DNA from: Brachybacterium tyrofermentans
GTDB lineage: Bacteria; Actinomycetota; Actinomycetes; Actinomycetales; Dermabacteraceae
Assembly: GCF_014897585.1 (NCBI RefSeq)
Contig: NZ_JABUXW010000003.1
Span: 1-64,000 of the forward strand
Reading direction: 5' to 3'
Length of the DNA stretch: 64,000 nucleotides
Shown here: piece after piece, positions 1 through 9,274 of the stretch
Numbering within the stretch: the first letter of the stretch is position 1
Layout: each line of letters starts with the position of its first letter
Made by a program: the position numbers and the translations under genes
Notes under the pieces: model-generated
Told to the model about the DNA's origin: nothing
The model's database searches: none
The model's input: only the letters and a program-made list of their open reading frames with translations

Positions 1-398
1 CACCTTCACCCATCACGACCCACCCCTCGGACACCTCAACGATGAAAGCCCGAGGCGAGTGGGACCTCGGCGACGGGAACACGATCACCACGGACAACCC
101 CGGCAAGCCGTACCCCTCCGAGGTCGTCTCGGGCACGTACAGCACCGAGGGCTGGTTCGACATCACCCTCACCACCACCTTCACCGGTCAGTTCGCCGTC
201 GATGGCGGACCCTGGCAGGACATCGCCGGCAGCATCGAGGTCGCCTCCGAGCCCGTGCCGGTCTACTCCAAGTCCCTCGAATCGCGCCTGGTCGATGGTG
301 ACGTCCCGGTCAACAACGGCGAGGACCCCTGGATCCCCGAGCGCACTGCCGACACCGAAGGCATCCAGGACCCTCACGCGACGCACCGCACCATCTGA
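1..398 (+). CDS. C-terminal fragment of a secreted PKD-like protein (5' end outside window)
   Basis: The frame is open from the window edge (first whole codon at base 3) to a TGA at 396-398, so about 131 C-terminal residues of a longer protein are visible; the ATG at 42 is probably internal. The segment WDLGDG...NPGKPY, then a beta-rich stretch (GTYSTEGWFDITLTTT, FTGQFAVDGGPW) and a VPV tail, resembles the C-terminal part of actinobacterial secreted proteins of unknown function that contain a PKD-like GDG motif. No membrane segment or cell-wall anchor is seen at the C terminus. It reads towards the prp operon but is separated from it by a promoter region. Identification rests on pattern only. 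Confidence 0.6.
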   Translation, partial: PSPITTHPSDTSTMKARGEWDLGDGNTITTDNPGKPYPSEVVSGTYSTEGWFDITLTTTFTGQFAVDGGPWQDIAGSIEVASEPVPVYSKSLESRLVDGDVPVNNGEDPWIPERTADTEGIQDPHATHRTI

Positions 399-443
399 CC
401 CGGCACCGTCACGCGGCAGCGCCACCGGGCACAGCGCCTCGTC

Positions 444-451
444 TGTATACA
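444..451. promoter_or_regulatory. Distal GntR operator half of a pair
   Basis: A perfect 8-bp palindrome TGTATACA, identical to the one at 508-515 and 64 bp upstream of it. The GT...AC symmetry is typical of GntR-family (FCD) binding sites. Two identical copies in a 125-bp intergenic region suggest cooperative or looping control by the adjacent regulator. Confidence 0.6.
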
Positions 452-486
452 TATATCCGGTCACCTGCAGCCAGCAAGGCTGAGAG

Positions 487-515
487 TGAACACGATAATC
501 ACCCGTGTGTATACA
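487..515 (+). promoter_or_regulatory. Promoter of gntR-prpDBC with overlapping TGTATACA operator
   Basis: A -35-like TGAACA (487-492), a 17-bp spacer and a -10-like TATACA (510-515) predict a start at about 522-524, that is, at the ATG itself (leaderless mRNA). The palindrome TGTATACA at 508-515 covers the -10 box, so a bound repressor would block transcription. Autoregulation by the GntR product is inferred. Confidence 0.6.
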
Positions 516-523
516 GTGATCCT

Positions 524-1246
524 ATGCGAGCAAGCGACCGGGCCTACCGCACCCTCCGTGAGGACATCCTCCAAGGCACCCTCGAGCCCGGGACCGTGCT
601 GGGCGAGATCGAGCAATCCGCCCGCCTCGGAATCTCCCGCACACCCCTGCGCGAGGCCCTGGGCCGGCTGGTCGCCGATGGCCTGGCCGCCCCCTCCGCA
701 GGGCGCGGAATGGTGGTCACCGCAGCCTCCCTCGCCGACGCGGGAAAGCTGTTCGATCTGCGGATCGCCCTCGAAGTGCTGGCCGTACGCCGTGCCGCCG
801 AGACCGCGGCGGACGACCCTGCGGCGCACGACCGGTTCGCAGACCTCGCAGGCACCTTCGACCGCGCGATCTCCCCCTTGTCACAGGGCGCCGATCCCAC
901 CGACTACTACGCGCTGACCCAGGAACTGGATCTCGCCGTGGACTCCAGCTGCGGCAACGCCTATCTCGCGGACTCGCTGCGCGGGGTGCGGGTCCACCTG
1001 GCGCGACTCCGCCGGCTCTCCCGTCACTCCCCCGCGCGCCTCGCGGAGACCGCCCGTGAGCACGCCGCGATCGCCCGCGCCATCGCCGACGGCAACCCGG
1101 AGCTCGCCGCGGCCGCAACCGTCGTGCACCTGCAGCAGGCGCTCGCCCATCTCCGCACCGACCCCGACAGCACGACACCCCCACCAGACGCCGTCACCGA
1201 CCCAGGCCGGAGCTATACCGCGCCGTTGAAGGAGACCACCGCATGA
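524..1246 (+). CDS. GntR family (FCD subfamily) regulator of the prp operon
   Basis: A 240-residue protein with an N-terminal winged helix-turn-helix (about residues 5-70: [10 protein letters not shown], then [18 protein letters not shown]) and an all-helical FCD ligand-binding domain (about 80-215). It is the first gene of a unit with prpD, prpB and prpC; its TGA overlaps the prpD ATG (ATGA at 1243-1246), so it is translationally coupled to them. The ATG is placed about 9 bp after the -10 box with no Shine-Dalgarno, as expected for a leaderless start. The likely ligand is a 2-methylcitrate-cycle intermediate (inference). Many actinobacteria use other regulator families for prp genes, so a GntR protein in this position is worth noting. 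Confidence 0.85.
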   Translation: MRASDRAYRTLREDILQGTLEPGTVLGEIEQSARLGISRTPLREALGRLVADGLAAPSAGRGMVVTAASLADAGKLFDLRIALEVLAVRRAAETAADDPAAHDRFADLAGTFDRAISPLSQGADPTDYYALTQELDLAVDSSCGNAYLADSLRGVRVHLARLRRLSRHSPARLAETAREHAAIARAIADGNPELAAAATVVHLQQALAHLRTDPDSTTPPPDAVTDPGRSYTAPLKETTA

Positions 1247-2760
1247 GGAACCACGACGTCCGCACCCACCGCTCCGACGAGAACCTGGCCCGACCGGACC
1301 AGCTGGCCTGGGCCATGGCCGAGGTCGCCACGGACCCGGTCGAGGTCGAGACCGAGGTGCAGGAGATGATCATCAACCGCGTCATCGACAACGCCTCAGT
1401 CGCCGTCGCCTCCCTGAACCGAGCACCCATCGTCTCGGCCCGTTCGCAGGCTCTCAGCCATCCGGTCGCTACCGGCGGCAGCGGCGCGAGCATCGTCGGG
1501 ATCGCCGAGAAGAGCTCCCCCGAATGGGCGGCGTGGGCCAACGGCGTGGCCGTGCGCGAGCTCGACTACCACGACACCTTCCTGGCCGCGGAGTACTCCC
1601 ATCCCGGGGACAACATCCCGCCGATCCTCGCCGTCGGCGAGCACGCGGGCGGCTCCGGACATGACCTCGTACGGGCCGTCGCCACCGGCTACGAGCTGCA
1701 GGTCGATCTGGTGCGGGCCATCAGCCTGCACGCCCACAAGATCGACCACGTCGCGCACCTGGGCCCGTCGGCCGCCGCCGGGATCGGGACCCTGCTGGGA
1801 CTGGACACCGAGACGGTGTTCCAGGCCATCGGGCAGGCACTGCATACCACCACTGCCACTCGGCAGTCGCGCAAGGGCGAGATCTCGACCTGGAAGGCCC
1901 ATGCCCCCGCGTTCGCCGGGAAGATGGCCGTCGAGTCCGTCGACCGCGCGATGCGCGGGCAGACCTCCCCGGTCCCGATCTACGAGGGCGAGGACGGCGT
2001 CATCGCGTGGCTGCTGGACGGCCCGGACGCCCGCTACACGGTCCCGCTGCCGGCGCCCGGCGAGGCCAAGCGCGCGATCCTGGACACGTACACCAAGGAG
2101 CACTCGGCGGAGTACCAGGCCCAGGCGTGGATCGACCTCGCCCGCCGCCTGCACACCGAGCACCCGGAGGCCGGCGATCCGGAGAAGGTCGACTCGATCC
2201 TGATCCGCACCTCCCATCACACGCACTTCGTGATCGGCTCCGGGGCCAACGACCCGCAGAAGTACGAGCCCACCGCCTCCCGCGAGACGCTGGACCATTC
2301 GATCCCGTACATCGTCGCCGTCGCCCTGCAGGACGGGACCTGGCATCACGAGCGCTCCTACGCGCCGGAGCGCGCCGGTCGCCGCGACACCGTCGCGCTG
2401 TGGCACAAGGTCACCACGCAGGAGGATGCGGAGTGGACCCGGCGCTACCACTCCCTGGACCTGCAGGAGAAGGCCTTCGGCGGCGACGTGCGCATCACTC
2501 TCACCGACGGCACCGTCATCGAGGACAGCATCGCTGTGGCGGACGCCCATCCGCTCGGCGCCCGGCCCTTCGCCCGGGCGCAGTACATCGAGAAGTTCCG
2601 CTCGCTGGCCGACGGGCTCGTGGACGACGCGGAGATCGACCGCTTCCTGGAGACCGCGGCGAACCTGCCGGACCTCGCCGCCGGAGAGCTCGGACAGCTC
2701 AACGTCCGCGCCGCTGCCGGCATCGTCGACCTCGCCACCGGACCCAAGGGACTCTTCTGA
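1243..2760 (+). CDS. prpD: 2-methylcitrate dehydratase
   Basis: A 505-residue member of the MmgE/PrpD family. It dehydrates 2-methylcitrate to 2-methyl-cis-aconitate in propionyl-CoA oxidation. Family features include the N-terminal block on variable-substrate cleft residues ([19 protein letters not shown], about 106-124), the helix-rich block [20 protein letters not shown] and the C-terminal swivel domain with [12 protein letters not shown] and [15 protein letters not shown]. Length matches the family. The start overlaps the regulator stop (ATGA) and the stop overlaps the prpB start (TGATG), a tightly coupled prpD-prpB-prpC unit. Confidence 0.93.
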   Translation: MRNHDVRTHRSDENLARPDQLAWAMAEVATDPVEVETEVQEMIINRVIDNASVAVASLNRAPIVSARSQALSHPVATGGSGASIVGIAEKSSPEWAAWANGVAVRELDYHDTFLAAEYSHPGDNIPPILAVGEHAGGSGHDLVRAVATGYELQVDLVRAISLHAHKIDHVAHLGPSAAAGIGTLLGLDTETVFQAIGQALHTTTATRQSRKGEISTWKAHAPAFAGKMAVESVDRAMRGQTSPVPIYEGEDGVIAWLLDGPDARYTVPLPAPGEAKRAILDTYTKEHSAEYQAQAWIDLARRLHTEHPEAGDPEKVDSILIRTSHHTHFVIGSGANDPQKYEPTASRETLDHSIPYIVAVALQDGTWHHERSYAPERAGRRDTVALWHKVTTQEDAEWTRRYHSLDLQEKAFGGDVRITLTDGTVIEDSIAVADAHPLGARPFARAQYIEKFRSLADGLVDDAEIDRFLETAANLPDLAAGELGQLNVRAAAGIVDLATGPKGLF

Positions 2761-3668
2761 TGCTGAACTCCACCAGGACCCCCGCACAGAAGCGCCAGGA
2801 CCTGCGCGCCCTGCTCGAACCGGGAGCGGCCCAGCCCTTCCCCGGGGCCTTCACGCCGCTCTCCGCGAAGCTGATCCAGGAGAAGGGCTTCCCCGGTGCG
2901 TACATCTCCGGGGCGGTGATCGCCAACGAGCTCGCCCTGCCCGATATCGGACTGACCACGCTCAGCGAAGTGGCCACCCGCGGCCGACAGATCGCCGCCG
3001 CCACCGACCTGCCATGCCTGATCGACGCCGACACCGGCTTCGGCGAACCGATGAACGTGGCCCGCACCATCCAGGAGCTCGAGGATGCGGGCCTGGCCGG
3101 CTGCCACATCGAGGACCAGGTCAACCCCAAGCGCTGCGGTCATCTCGACGGCAAGTCCATGGTGGATCTGGAGACTGCGACCCAGCGGATCCGGGCCGCG
3201 GCCGACGGACGCCGGGACGACGGATTCCTGGTGATGGCCCGCACCGACCTGCGCGCCACCTCCGGGCTGGACGCCGCGATCGAACGGATGAAGGCCCTGG
3301 TCGATGCCGGGGCCGACGCGGTCTTCCCTGAGGCCCTCGCGGACCTCTCGGAGTTCGAGCAGGTCTGCGCCGCCCTGGACGTGCCCGTGCTGGCGAACAT
3401 GACGGAGTTCGGCAAGTCCGACCTCTTCACACGCGACCAGCTGGCCGAGACGGGCGTGGCGATGGTGATCTACCCGGTCACGCTGCTGCGCGCCGCGATG
3501 GGCGCCGCAGAGCGGGTGCTGGAGACGCTCCTTTCGGAGGGTACCCAGGCCTCGCAGGTGGATGAGATGCTCACTCGCGCCAGGCTCTACGAGCTGGTGG
3601 ACTACGAGGGCTACAACCGCTTCGACGCCTCGGTCTTCGATGTCGAGGTGCCCACCTCCCACCCCTGA
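2760..3668 (+). CDS. prpB: Methylisocitrate lyase
   Basis: A 302-residue protein of the isocitrate lyase/PEP mutase superfamily. It cleaves 2-methylisocitrate to pyruvate and succinate. Visible family signatures are DADTGFG (about 89-95, metal and substrate binding) and KRCGH (124-128, with the catalytic Cys). The ATG at 2760 overlaps the prpD TGA by one base, so translation is probably by termination-reinitiation. Length and context (prpD upstream, prpC downstream) support PrpB over PEP mutase or isocitrate lyase. Confidence 0.94.
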   Translation: MLNSTRTPAQKRQDLRALLEPGAAQPFPGAFTPLSAKLIQEKGFPGAYISGAVIANELALPDIGLTTLSEVATRGRQIAAATDLPCLIDADTGFGEPMNVARTIQELEDAGLAGCHIEDQVNPKRCGHLDGKSMVDLETATQRIRAAADGRRDDGFLVMARTDLRATSGLDAAIERMKALVDAGADAVFPEALADLSEFEQVCAALDVPVLANMTEFGKSDLFTRDQLAETGVAMVIYPVTLLRAAMGAAERVLETLLSEGTQASQVDEMLTRARLYELVDYEGYNRFDASVFDVEVPTSHP

Positions 3669-3720
3669 GCACGTCCCACCAGTACGCGCCCGACACCGAC
3701 GTCGACCCCAGGAGCGAGAC

Positions 3721-4878
3721 ATGAACGAGACCACCGAGATCCGCAAGGGACTGAACGGAGTCGTCGCCGACGTCACCGCCGTCTCCAAGGTCAACCCGGA
3801 GACCAATTCCCTCCTCTACCGGGGATACCCCGTCCCCGAGCTGGCCGCCACACAGTCCTTCGAGGCCGTGGCGCATCTGCTGTGGACCGGGGAGCTCCCC
3901 GCCGCCGAGGAGGTCGCCGCAGCGACCCGCCACGAGCGCTCCCATCGCGCCCTGGACCCCGAGGTGAAGGCGGCGATGGACTCGCTGCCCACCACGTGCC
4001 ATCCGATGGACGCGGTGCGCACCGCGGTCTCCGTGCTCGGGGCGCTGGATCCCACCGCGCAGGACTCCTCGCCGGAGGCCGAGCTGGAGAAGGCGAAGGT
4101 GCTGTTCGCGAAGCTGCCGGCGGTGGTCGCTTATGAACAGCGTCGTCGTCGGGCCGGCGGCCCCACGGAGCCGATCCCGCCGCGGGAGGACCTGGACTAC
4201 TCCCGGAACTTCCTGTGGATGACCTTCGGCGAGGAGCCGGCCGACGAGGTGGCCGACGCCTTCCGGGTCTCGATGGTGCTGTACGCCGAGCACTCCTTCA
4301 ACGCCTCGACCTTCACCGCCCGGGTGATCACCTCGACCCTGGCCGATCTGCACTCCGCGGTGACCGGCGCGATCGGTGCGCTCAAGGGCCCCCTGCACGG
4401 CGGAGCGAACGAGGCCGTGATGCACACCTTCGACGAGATCGGCATCCGGCCCGAGGAGTCCCAGGAAGAGGCCCGCGCCCGGGCGAAGGCCTGGATGGAC
4501 GATGCCCTCGCGCAGAAGAAGAAGATCATGGGCTTCGGGCACCGCGTCTACAAGCACGGCGACTCACGGGTACCGACCATGAAGGCGTCGATGGATGCGA
4601 TGATCGCCTACGCCGGGCGTTCCGAGATCCTGGGGCTGTACGACGGGCTGGAGCAGTCCATGGACGAGGCGAAGGCCATCAAGCCGAACCTGGACTATCC
4701 GGCCGGCCCCACCTATCACCTGATGGGCTTCGACACGGAGATGTTCACGCCGCTGTTCATCGCCGCCCGCGTGACCGGGTGGACCGCGCACATCATGGAG
4801 CAGCGCGCCGCGAACTCCCTGATCCGTCCGCTGTCTGCCTACGACGGACCGGACGAGCGTCAGGTCCCCAGGGTCTGA
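3721..4878 (+). CDS. prpC: 2-methylcitrate synthase
   Basis: A 385-residue citrate synthase family protein that condenses propionyl-CoA with oxaloacetate. Catalytic blocks are present: PLHGGANE (active-site His), GFGHRVYKHGDSR (second His) and LDYPAGPTYHLMGF (catalytic Asp). A Shine-Dalgarno (AGGAG, about 3709-3713) precedes the ATG. The 52-bp gap after prpB contains no obvious terminator, so it belongs to the same operon. Sequence alone does not separate methylcitrate synthase from citrate synthase; the assignment relies on the prpDB context. Confidence 0.9.
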   Translation: MNETTEIRKGLNGVVADVTAVSKVNPETNSLLYRGYPVPELAATQSFEAVAHLLWTGELPAAEEVAAATRHERSHRALDPEVKAAMDSLPTTCHPMDAVRTAVSVLGALDPTAQDSSPEAELEKAKVLFAKLPAVVAYEQRRRRAGGPTEPIPPREDLDYSRNFLWMTFGEEPADEVADAFRVSMVLYAEHSFNASTFTARVITSTLADLHSAVTGAIGALKGPLHGGANEAVMHTFDEIGIRPEESQEEARARAKAWMDDALAQKKKIMGFGHRVYKHGDSRVPTMKASMDAMIAYAGRSEILGLYDGLEQSMDEAKAIKPNLDYPAGPTYHLMGFDTEMFTPLFIAARVTGWTAHIMEQRAANSLIRPLSAYDGPDERQVPRV

Positions 4879-4962
4879 GCGCGCTGTCCGGTGCCCCGCC
4901 CGGCCGCCCGGCGCCTCGTCGTCCGGTCGGGGCGCCGTCGCGTTCGCGGGACGGGCCGGCCG

Positions 4963-5064
4963 GTGGGCAGCCAGTCGGTGGGCAGCCAGTCAGTCGGCAG
5001 CCGGTCAGTGGGCAGCCAGTCGGTGCACAGCCAGTCGATGGACGGTCAGTCGGTGGACAGGTCC
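4963..5064. repeat. 15-bp tandem array between prpC and lldR
   Basis: About 6.8 copies of a 15-bp unit (consensus GTGGGCAGCCAGTCG) run from 4963 to 5064. The last units cover the final codons and stop of the minus-strand lldR gene, so copy-number change would affect its C terminus. Read on the plus strand the array gives a Val-Gly-Ser-Gln-Ser pentapeptide repeat, but no convincing gene holds it. The rest of the 4879-4962 gap shows nothing clear. Confidence 0.85.
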
Positions 5065-5831
5065 GGCAGCATGTCCGAGGCGGCGCGGATGTGGGTGGCG
5101 GTCAGCTCCGCCGCCTCGTCGGCCCGGCCGTCCGCGATCGCCCGGAAGATCCCATGATGCTGCTCGCGGAGGGTGCCCGCGATGTCCTCCCACGTCGCGA
5201 CCTTGGTGAACGCCTCCAGGATCGGGGCGCGCAGGGAGGCGCGGATCGCCCCGGTCATATCGGAGAACAGCGCGTTGCCCCCGGCCCGGGCGATCGCGAC
5301 GTGGAAGGCGGTGTCGGCGTCGTTGAAGGCCTCCCGGCTCACGTCGGGTGCGTCCATCACCGCCAGCAGCCGCTCGAGCTCGGCCAGGGCGGCTGCGTCG
5401 ACGCGCTCCGCGGCGAGCGAGGCGCTGGTCCGCTCCAGCAGGATCCTCGCCTCGATGACCTCCTCGAGACGGAAGTTCGACAGGGCGACATGAAGCCGGA
5501 GGAACTGCTCCAGGGCCGCGCTGGGCAGCGCGGAGACGAACGTTCCGGCCCCTCGACCGGATCCGACCTCGGAGCGCAGCACCCCGTAGGCCTCGAGCAC
5601 CCGGATCGCCTCGCGCACCCCCGCCCGGCTCACCCGGAGCCGGGAGGCGAGCTCACGTTCCGGCGGCAGCAGGTCCCCGACCACGAGCGCGCCGGTCATG
5701 ATCTGGTCCTCGATCGCGTCGATCACCAGCTCGTAGGTGCTGCTGCGGGTGACCGGGGCCCACGCGGCATCCGCGCCGGTGGCACGCCCTCTGTGCGGTC
5801 GGACCTCATCGTTGTTCGCCATGTCGACCAT
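5046..5831 (-). CDS. lldR: GntR family (FadR/LldR-type) lactate regulator
   Basis: A 261-residue regulator with a winged helix (about residues 30-100: STYELVIDAIEDQIMTGAL, PPERELASRLRVSRAGVREA) and an FCD domain (about 115-250). It is divergent from lldP-lldD, and an LldR-like operator lies in the shared intergenic region, so it probably represses lactate use and is relieved by L-lactate. The start at 5831 is favoured because a -10-like TAGAAC (complement of 5838-5843) sits 6 nt before it with no Shine-Dalgarno; an ATG three codons inside (5822) is the alternative. The last codons lie inside the 15-bp tandem array. Confidence 0.85.
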   Translation of the reverse strand: MVDMANNDEVRPHRGRATGADAAWAPVTRSSTYELVIDAIEDQIMTGALVVGDLLPPERELASRLRVSRAGVREAIRVLEAYGVLRSEVGSGRGAGTFVSALPSAALEQFLRLHVALSNFRLEEVIEARILLERTSASLAAERVDAAALAELERLLAVMDAPDVSREAFNDADTAFHVAIARAGGNALFSDMTGAIRASLRAPILEAFTKVATWEDIAGTLREQHHGIFRAIADGRADEAAELTATHIRAASDMLPDLSTD

Positions 5832-5874
5832 TGACCCGTTCTAGCACAGGTGAGGCCGGCAAGCTCTCGGGATC

Positions 5875-5903
5875 TTGCTCCGCGACGCTCCAGCGCCTAA
5901 CAT
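5875..5903 (+). promoter_or_regulatory. Predicted lldP promoter
   Basis: TTGCTC (5875-5880), a 17-bp spacer and TAACAT (5898-5903) form a plausible housekeeping promoter with a start near 5910. The LldR-like palindrome lies just downstream of the predicted start, a position consistent with repression. Confidence 0.5.
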
Positions 5904-5918
5904 TCAACCCATCCATCA

Positions 5919-5933
5919 TGTGGTCAGACCACA
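5919..5933. promoter_or_regulatory. LldR operator
   Basis: TGTGGTCAGACCACA is a perfect 7+1+7 inverted repeat. Its core TGGTCAGACCA (5921-5931) matches the TNGTNNNACNA consensus described for corynebacterial LldR. It sits between the divergent lldR and lldP genes. Confidence 0.75.
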
Positions 5934-5951
5934 GCGCGGTCTGCCACCCCT

Positions 5952-6047
5952 GTTCCCACCGACGCACGTTCCCATCGCTTCGCGTCCCCGCCGATGCACG
6001 CTCCCATAGGCTCGCGTCCCCACCGATCCCCGTTCCCACCGACTCAC
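5952..6047. repeat. Six-copy 16-bp tandem array in the lldP leader
   Basis: Six contiguous 16-bp units (for example GTTCCCACCGACGCAC at 5952-5967) lie between the lldP promoter and start codon, so they are within the predicted 5' untranslated region. The first four units alternate between a CCGA type and an A-T/G-C variant type, which suggests duplication of a 32-bp pair. The period is not a multiple of three, so the array is not coding. Confidence 0.85.
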
Positions 6048-6108
6048 AAGGCACGACATCGACGGCGATGCTGTGCAGCACCGCGGCTGATGTGTGTCGG
6101 AGGTTCCC

Positions 6109-7794
6109 ATGTACACCCCTGACCTCGCACCCCTGGCAGGCAGCTTGACGCTGTCCTCGCTCGTCGCGCTGCTTCCGCTGCTGACCATCTTCCTCACGCT
6201 CGGCGTGCTGCGCTGGAAGGCCCACTGGGCCGGCCTGGCCGCGCTCGTCGTCGCGATGCTGGTCGCCGCCGTCGCCTACGGCATGCCGGTGGACCTCGTG
6301 GCCCTCTCCGCCACCGAGGGCCTCGCCTTCGGCCTGTTCCCGATCATGTGGATCGTCCTGAACGCGATCTGGCTGTACGAGCTGACCGTGCGCAGCGGTC
6401 GCTTCGAGGATCTGCGCCTGGTCATCGACGCGATCTCCGACGATCCGCGCGTGCAGGCGATCATCATCGCGTTCTGCTTCGGCGGCCTGCTCGAGGCGCT
6501 CGCGGGCTTCGGCGCCCCCGTCGCGATCACCGGCGTGATGCTGATGGCCGTCGGCTTCACCGCGATGCGCGCCGCGACCGTGGTGCTCCTGGCCAACACG
6601 GCCCCGGTGGCCTTCGGCGCGATCGCCATCCCGATCATCACCGCCGGCAACCTCACCGGGATCCCCTACCAGCACATCGGCGCGATCATCGGGCACCAGG
6701 CCCCGTTCTTCGCCGCGGTCGTCCCGCTGTTCCTGGTCTTCCTCGTGGATGGGAAGCGCGGCGTGAAGCAGCTGTGGCCGCTCGCCCTCGTGGTCGGGCT
6801 CACCTTCGCCATCAGCCAGTTCGTCTCCTCGAACTTCATCTCCGTCGAGCTGACCGACATCATCGCGTCGCTCGCCGGCCTCGCCGCCGCCGTGATCATG
6901 CTCCAGTTCTGGACGCCCGAGGGAGGCAAGGACGCCCTGGAGAAGATGCGCGGCGAGCGCGAGACCGAGCAGGCCGGACCGGTGGACACCGGCTCCGCGG
7001 GAGGCGCCGTGGCCACCACGGCGCGCACCGACGTCCGTCTCACCCCGGGCCGCGTGCTCATGGCGCTGTTCCCCTACCTGCTGGTGATCGCGATCTTCTC
7101 GGCCTCGAAGCTGATCCCGGTGCTGAGCTCCGCCCTCGCGGCCACCGACATCAAGATCCCCTGGCCGGGCCTGGACGGCCAGGTGCTCACCGCCGATGGC
7201 GAGCTCGCCGGCAGCACGGTCTACGCCTTCCAGTGGCTCTCCTCCCCCGGCACGCTGCTGCTGATCACCGGCATCATCGTCGCGATCGTCTACCGCCTGT
7301 CCCTCCGCGACGCCGCGGACGTCTACCTCACCAACCTCGTCAAGCTCCGCTACTCGATCCTCACGGTCGCCTCGGTCCTCGCCCTGGCCTACGTGATGAA
7401 CCTGTCCGGGCAGACGATCACCATCGGCACCTGGATCGCCGGCACCGGCGCCGCCTTCGCCTTCCTCTCCCCGATCCTCGGCTGGCTGGGCACCGCGGTC
7501 ACCGGATCCGACACCAGCGCCAACGCCCTGTTCGCCACGCTGCAGCAGACCGCCGCCGAGAAGGCCGGCCTGGATCCGGCGCTCCTCGTCGCGGCCAACA
7601 CCTCCGGTGGTGTGGTGGGCAAGATGATCAGCCCCCAGAACCTCACGATCGCGGCCACCGCCGTCGGGCTGCTCGGGCAGGAGTCCGCCATCTTCCGCAA
7701 GGTCATCTGGTGGAGCCTTGGGATGCTCGCCGGCCTGTGCCTCCTGGTCGGCCTGCAGTCCACCGTGCTCTCATGGATGATCCCCACGCTCTGA
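6109..7794 (+). CDS. lldP: L-lactate permease
   Basis: A 561-residue, very hydrophobic protein of the lactate permease (LctP) family, with about 12-14 membrane segments. It probably imports L-lactate with protons. The family stretch [21 protein letters not shown] (about 128-148) is visible, as is a second conserved block, [16 protein letters not shown], near residue 505. The ATG at 6109 is chosen because CGGAGG (6098-6103) is a good Shine-Dalgarno at proper spacing; a GTG at 6094 is possible but lacks one. It is followed after 104 bp by lldD, likely the same operon, under LldR control. Confidence 0.92.
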   Translation: MYTPDLAPLAGSLTLSSLVALLPLLTIFLTLGVLRWKAHWAGLAALVVAMLVAAVAYGMPVDLVALSATEGLAFGLFPIMWIVLNAIWLYELTVRSGRFEDLRLVIDAISDDPRVQAIIIAFCFGGLLEALAGFGAPVAITGVMLMAVGFTAMRAATVVLLANTAPVAFGAIAIPIITAGNLTGIPYQHIGAIIGHQAPFFAAVVPLFLVFLVDGKRGVKQLWPLALVVGLTFAISQFVSSNFISVELTDIIASLAGLAAAVIMLQFWTPEGGKDALEKMRGERETEQAGPVDTGSAGGAVATTARTDVRLTPGRVLMALFPYLLVIAIFSASKLIPVLSSALAATDIKIPWPGLDGQVLTADGELAGSTVYAFQWLSSPGTLLLITGIIVAIVYRLSLRDAADVYLTNLVKLRYSILTVASVLALAYVMNLSGQTITIGTWIAGTGAAFAFLSPILGWLGTAVTGSDTSANALFATLQQTAAEKAGLDPALLVAANTSGGVVGKMISPQNLTIAATAVGLLGQESAIFRKVIWWSLGMLAGLCLLVGLQSTVLSWMIPTL

Positions 7795-7898
7795 CCCGCC
7801 ACCACCCACTGCCCCGCACTGCCAGCCCCTGCCGGCCCGCTGACAACCCCCTGACATCCACTGCCACCCATCGACCGTCTCTCGTGAAGGAGCACCCC

Positions 7899-9149
7899 TT
7901 GGTCAAGCGCCAGGTCCCCCGTCCCGCCGAGCTCCTCGAGCTCATGAAGTTCAAGAAGCTCGACCTCGATCCGAAGCATCGCCGACTCTCCTCGGCACTG
8001 ACCATCGACGATCTGCGAAAGGTCGCGAAGCGCCGCACGCCGGCTGCTGCCTTCGACTACACCGACGGTGCCGCCGAGGGCGAGATCTCGATGCAGCGTT
8101 CCGTCGAGGCCTTCCAGGACATCGAGTTCCATCCCGCGATCCTCAACGACGTCTCCCACGTGGACACCACCACCCAGATCCTCGGAGGCAGCTCCTCCCA
8201 GCCGTTCGGCATCGCCCCGACGGGCTTCACCCGCCTGATGCAGACCGAGGGCGAGACCGCCGGCGCGGGCGCGGCCGGCGCTGCCGGGATCCCGTTCACC
8301 CTCTCCACGCTCGGGACCACCTCAATCGAGGACGTCAAGGCCGCGAACCCGATGGGCCGCAACTGGTTCCAGCTCTACGTGATGAGGCAGCGAGAGGTCT
8401 CCTACGGGCTCGTCGAGCGTGCAGCCGCCGCCGGCTTCGACACCCTGTTCTTCACGGTCGACACCCCTGTGGGCGGGGCGCGCCTGCGCGACACCCGCAA
8501 CGGCTTCTCGATCCCGCCGCAGCTGAGCGTCGGCACGGTGCTCGACGCGCTCCCGAGGCCCTGGTGGTGGTGGGACTTCCTCACCACGGCGAAGCTCGAG
8601 TTCGCGTCCCTCTCGTCCACCGGCGGCACGGTCGGCGAGCTGATCGACTCCGCGATGGACCCGACGATCAGCTTCGACGATCTCGCGGAGATCCGCGCGA
8701 TGTGGCCGGGCAAGCTGGCCGTCAAGGGCGTCCAGACCCTCGAGGACGCGAAGCGGCTCGCCGACCTCGGGGTCGATGCGATCGTGCTGTCCAACCACGG
8801 CGGTCGCCAGCTGGACCGCGCTCCGGTGCCCTTCCATCTGCTGCCCCAGGTGGCCCGCGAGGTGGGCAGCGACCTCGAGATCATCCTGGACACGGGTATC
8901 CGCAGCGGCGCCGACATCGTCGCCGCGATCGCACTGGGAGCCGACTTCACCCTGATCGGCCGCGCCTATCTCTACGGCCTGATGGCCGGAGGCCGCGAGG
9001 GCGTGGACCGCACCATCGAGATCCTCTCCGACGAGGTGGAGCGGACGATGAAGCTGCTGCAGGTCCCGACCCTGAAGGACCTCACGCCGGAGCACGTCAC
9101 CCAGCTGAGCCGCTACACGCGGATCGGGGAGGGCGCGCGGATCCGCTGA
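7899..9149 (+). CDS. lldD: L-lactate dehydrogenase, FMN-dependent (quinone)
   Basis: A 416-residue FMN-dependent alpha-hydroxy acid dehydrogenase that oxidises L-lactate to pyruvate with electrons passed to the respiratory chain. It has the family blocks [39 protein letters not shown] and the active-site block SNHGGRQLD (catalytic His and Arg), followed by [24 protein letters not shown] start at 7899 is preferred because AAGGAG (7887-7892) lies 6 nt upstream; a GTG at 7884 would add five residues. The frame stays open far upstream through lldP, but that extension is a shadow. Length fits actinobacterial LldD enzymes. Confidence 0.9.
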   Translation: MVKRQVPRPAELLELMKFKKLDLDPKHRRLSSALTIDDLRKVAKRRTPAAAFDYTDGAAEGEISMQRSVEAFQDIEFHPAILNDVSHVDTTTQILGGSSSQPFGIAPTGFTRLMQTEGETAGAGAAGAAGIPFTLSTLGTTSIEDVKAANPMGRNWFQLYVMRQREVSYGLVERAAAAGFDTLFFTVDTPVGGARLRDTRNGFSIPPQLSVGTVLDALPRPWWWWDFLTTAKLEFASLSSTGGTVGELIDSAMDPTISFDDLAEIRAMWPGKLAVKGVQTLEDAKRLADLGVDAIVLSNHGGRQLDRAPVPFHLLPQVAREVGSDLEIILDTGIRSGADIVAAIALGADFTLIGRAYLYGLMAGGREGVDRTIEILSDEVERTMKLLQVPTLKDLTPEHVTQLSRYTRIGEGARIR

Positions 9150-9203
9150 ACCGGCGCCCGCCCCGGGCATTCCCCGGTCCGGGCCTGCACCTGCAGGATC
9201 GCC

Positions 9204-9235
9204 CTGCCCCTCGGCCCATGCCCGCCGAGGGGCAG
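9204..9235 (+). terminator. Terminator hairpin after lldD
   Basis: CTGCCCCTCGG (9204-9214) pairs perfectly with CCGAGGGGCAG (9225-9235) around a 10-nt loop. It sits 55 bp after lldD and before the ilvD promoter. There is no long T-run, as is common in high-GC genomes. Confidence 0.65.
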
Positions 9236-9274
9236 CCCCTTCCCCGCCACGAGGACCCGGCATAGAGTCGGGCC

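Noticed and set aside
4891-5157. Plus-strand frame encoding a Val-Gly-Ser-Gln-Ser repeat between prpC and lldR
   Set aside because: It exists because of the 15-bp tandem array, has no Shine-Dalgarno or promoter, and overlaps the end of the real minus-strand lldR gene.
6348-7898. Upstream extension of the lldD frame through lldP
   Set aside because: The extension is an Arg/His-rich shadow of lldP; the TTG at 7899 with AAGGAG is the real start of lldD.
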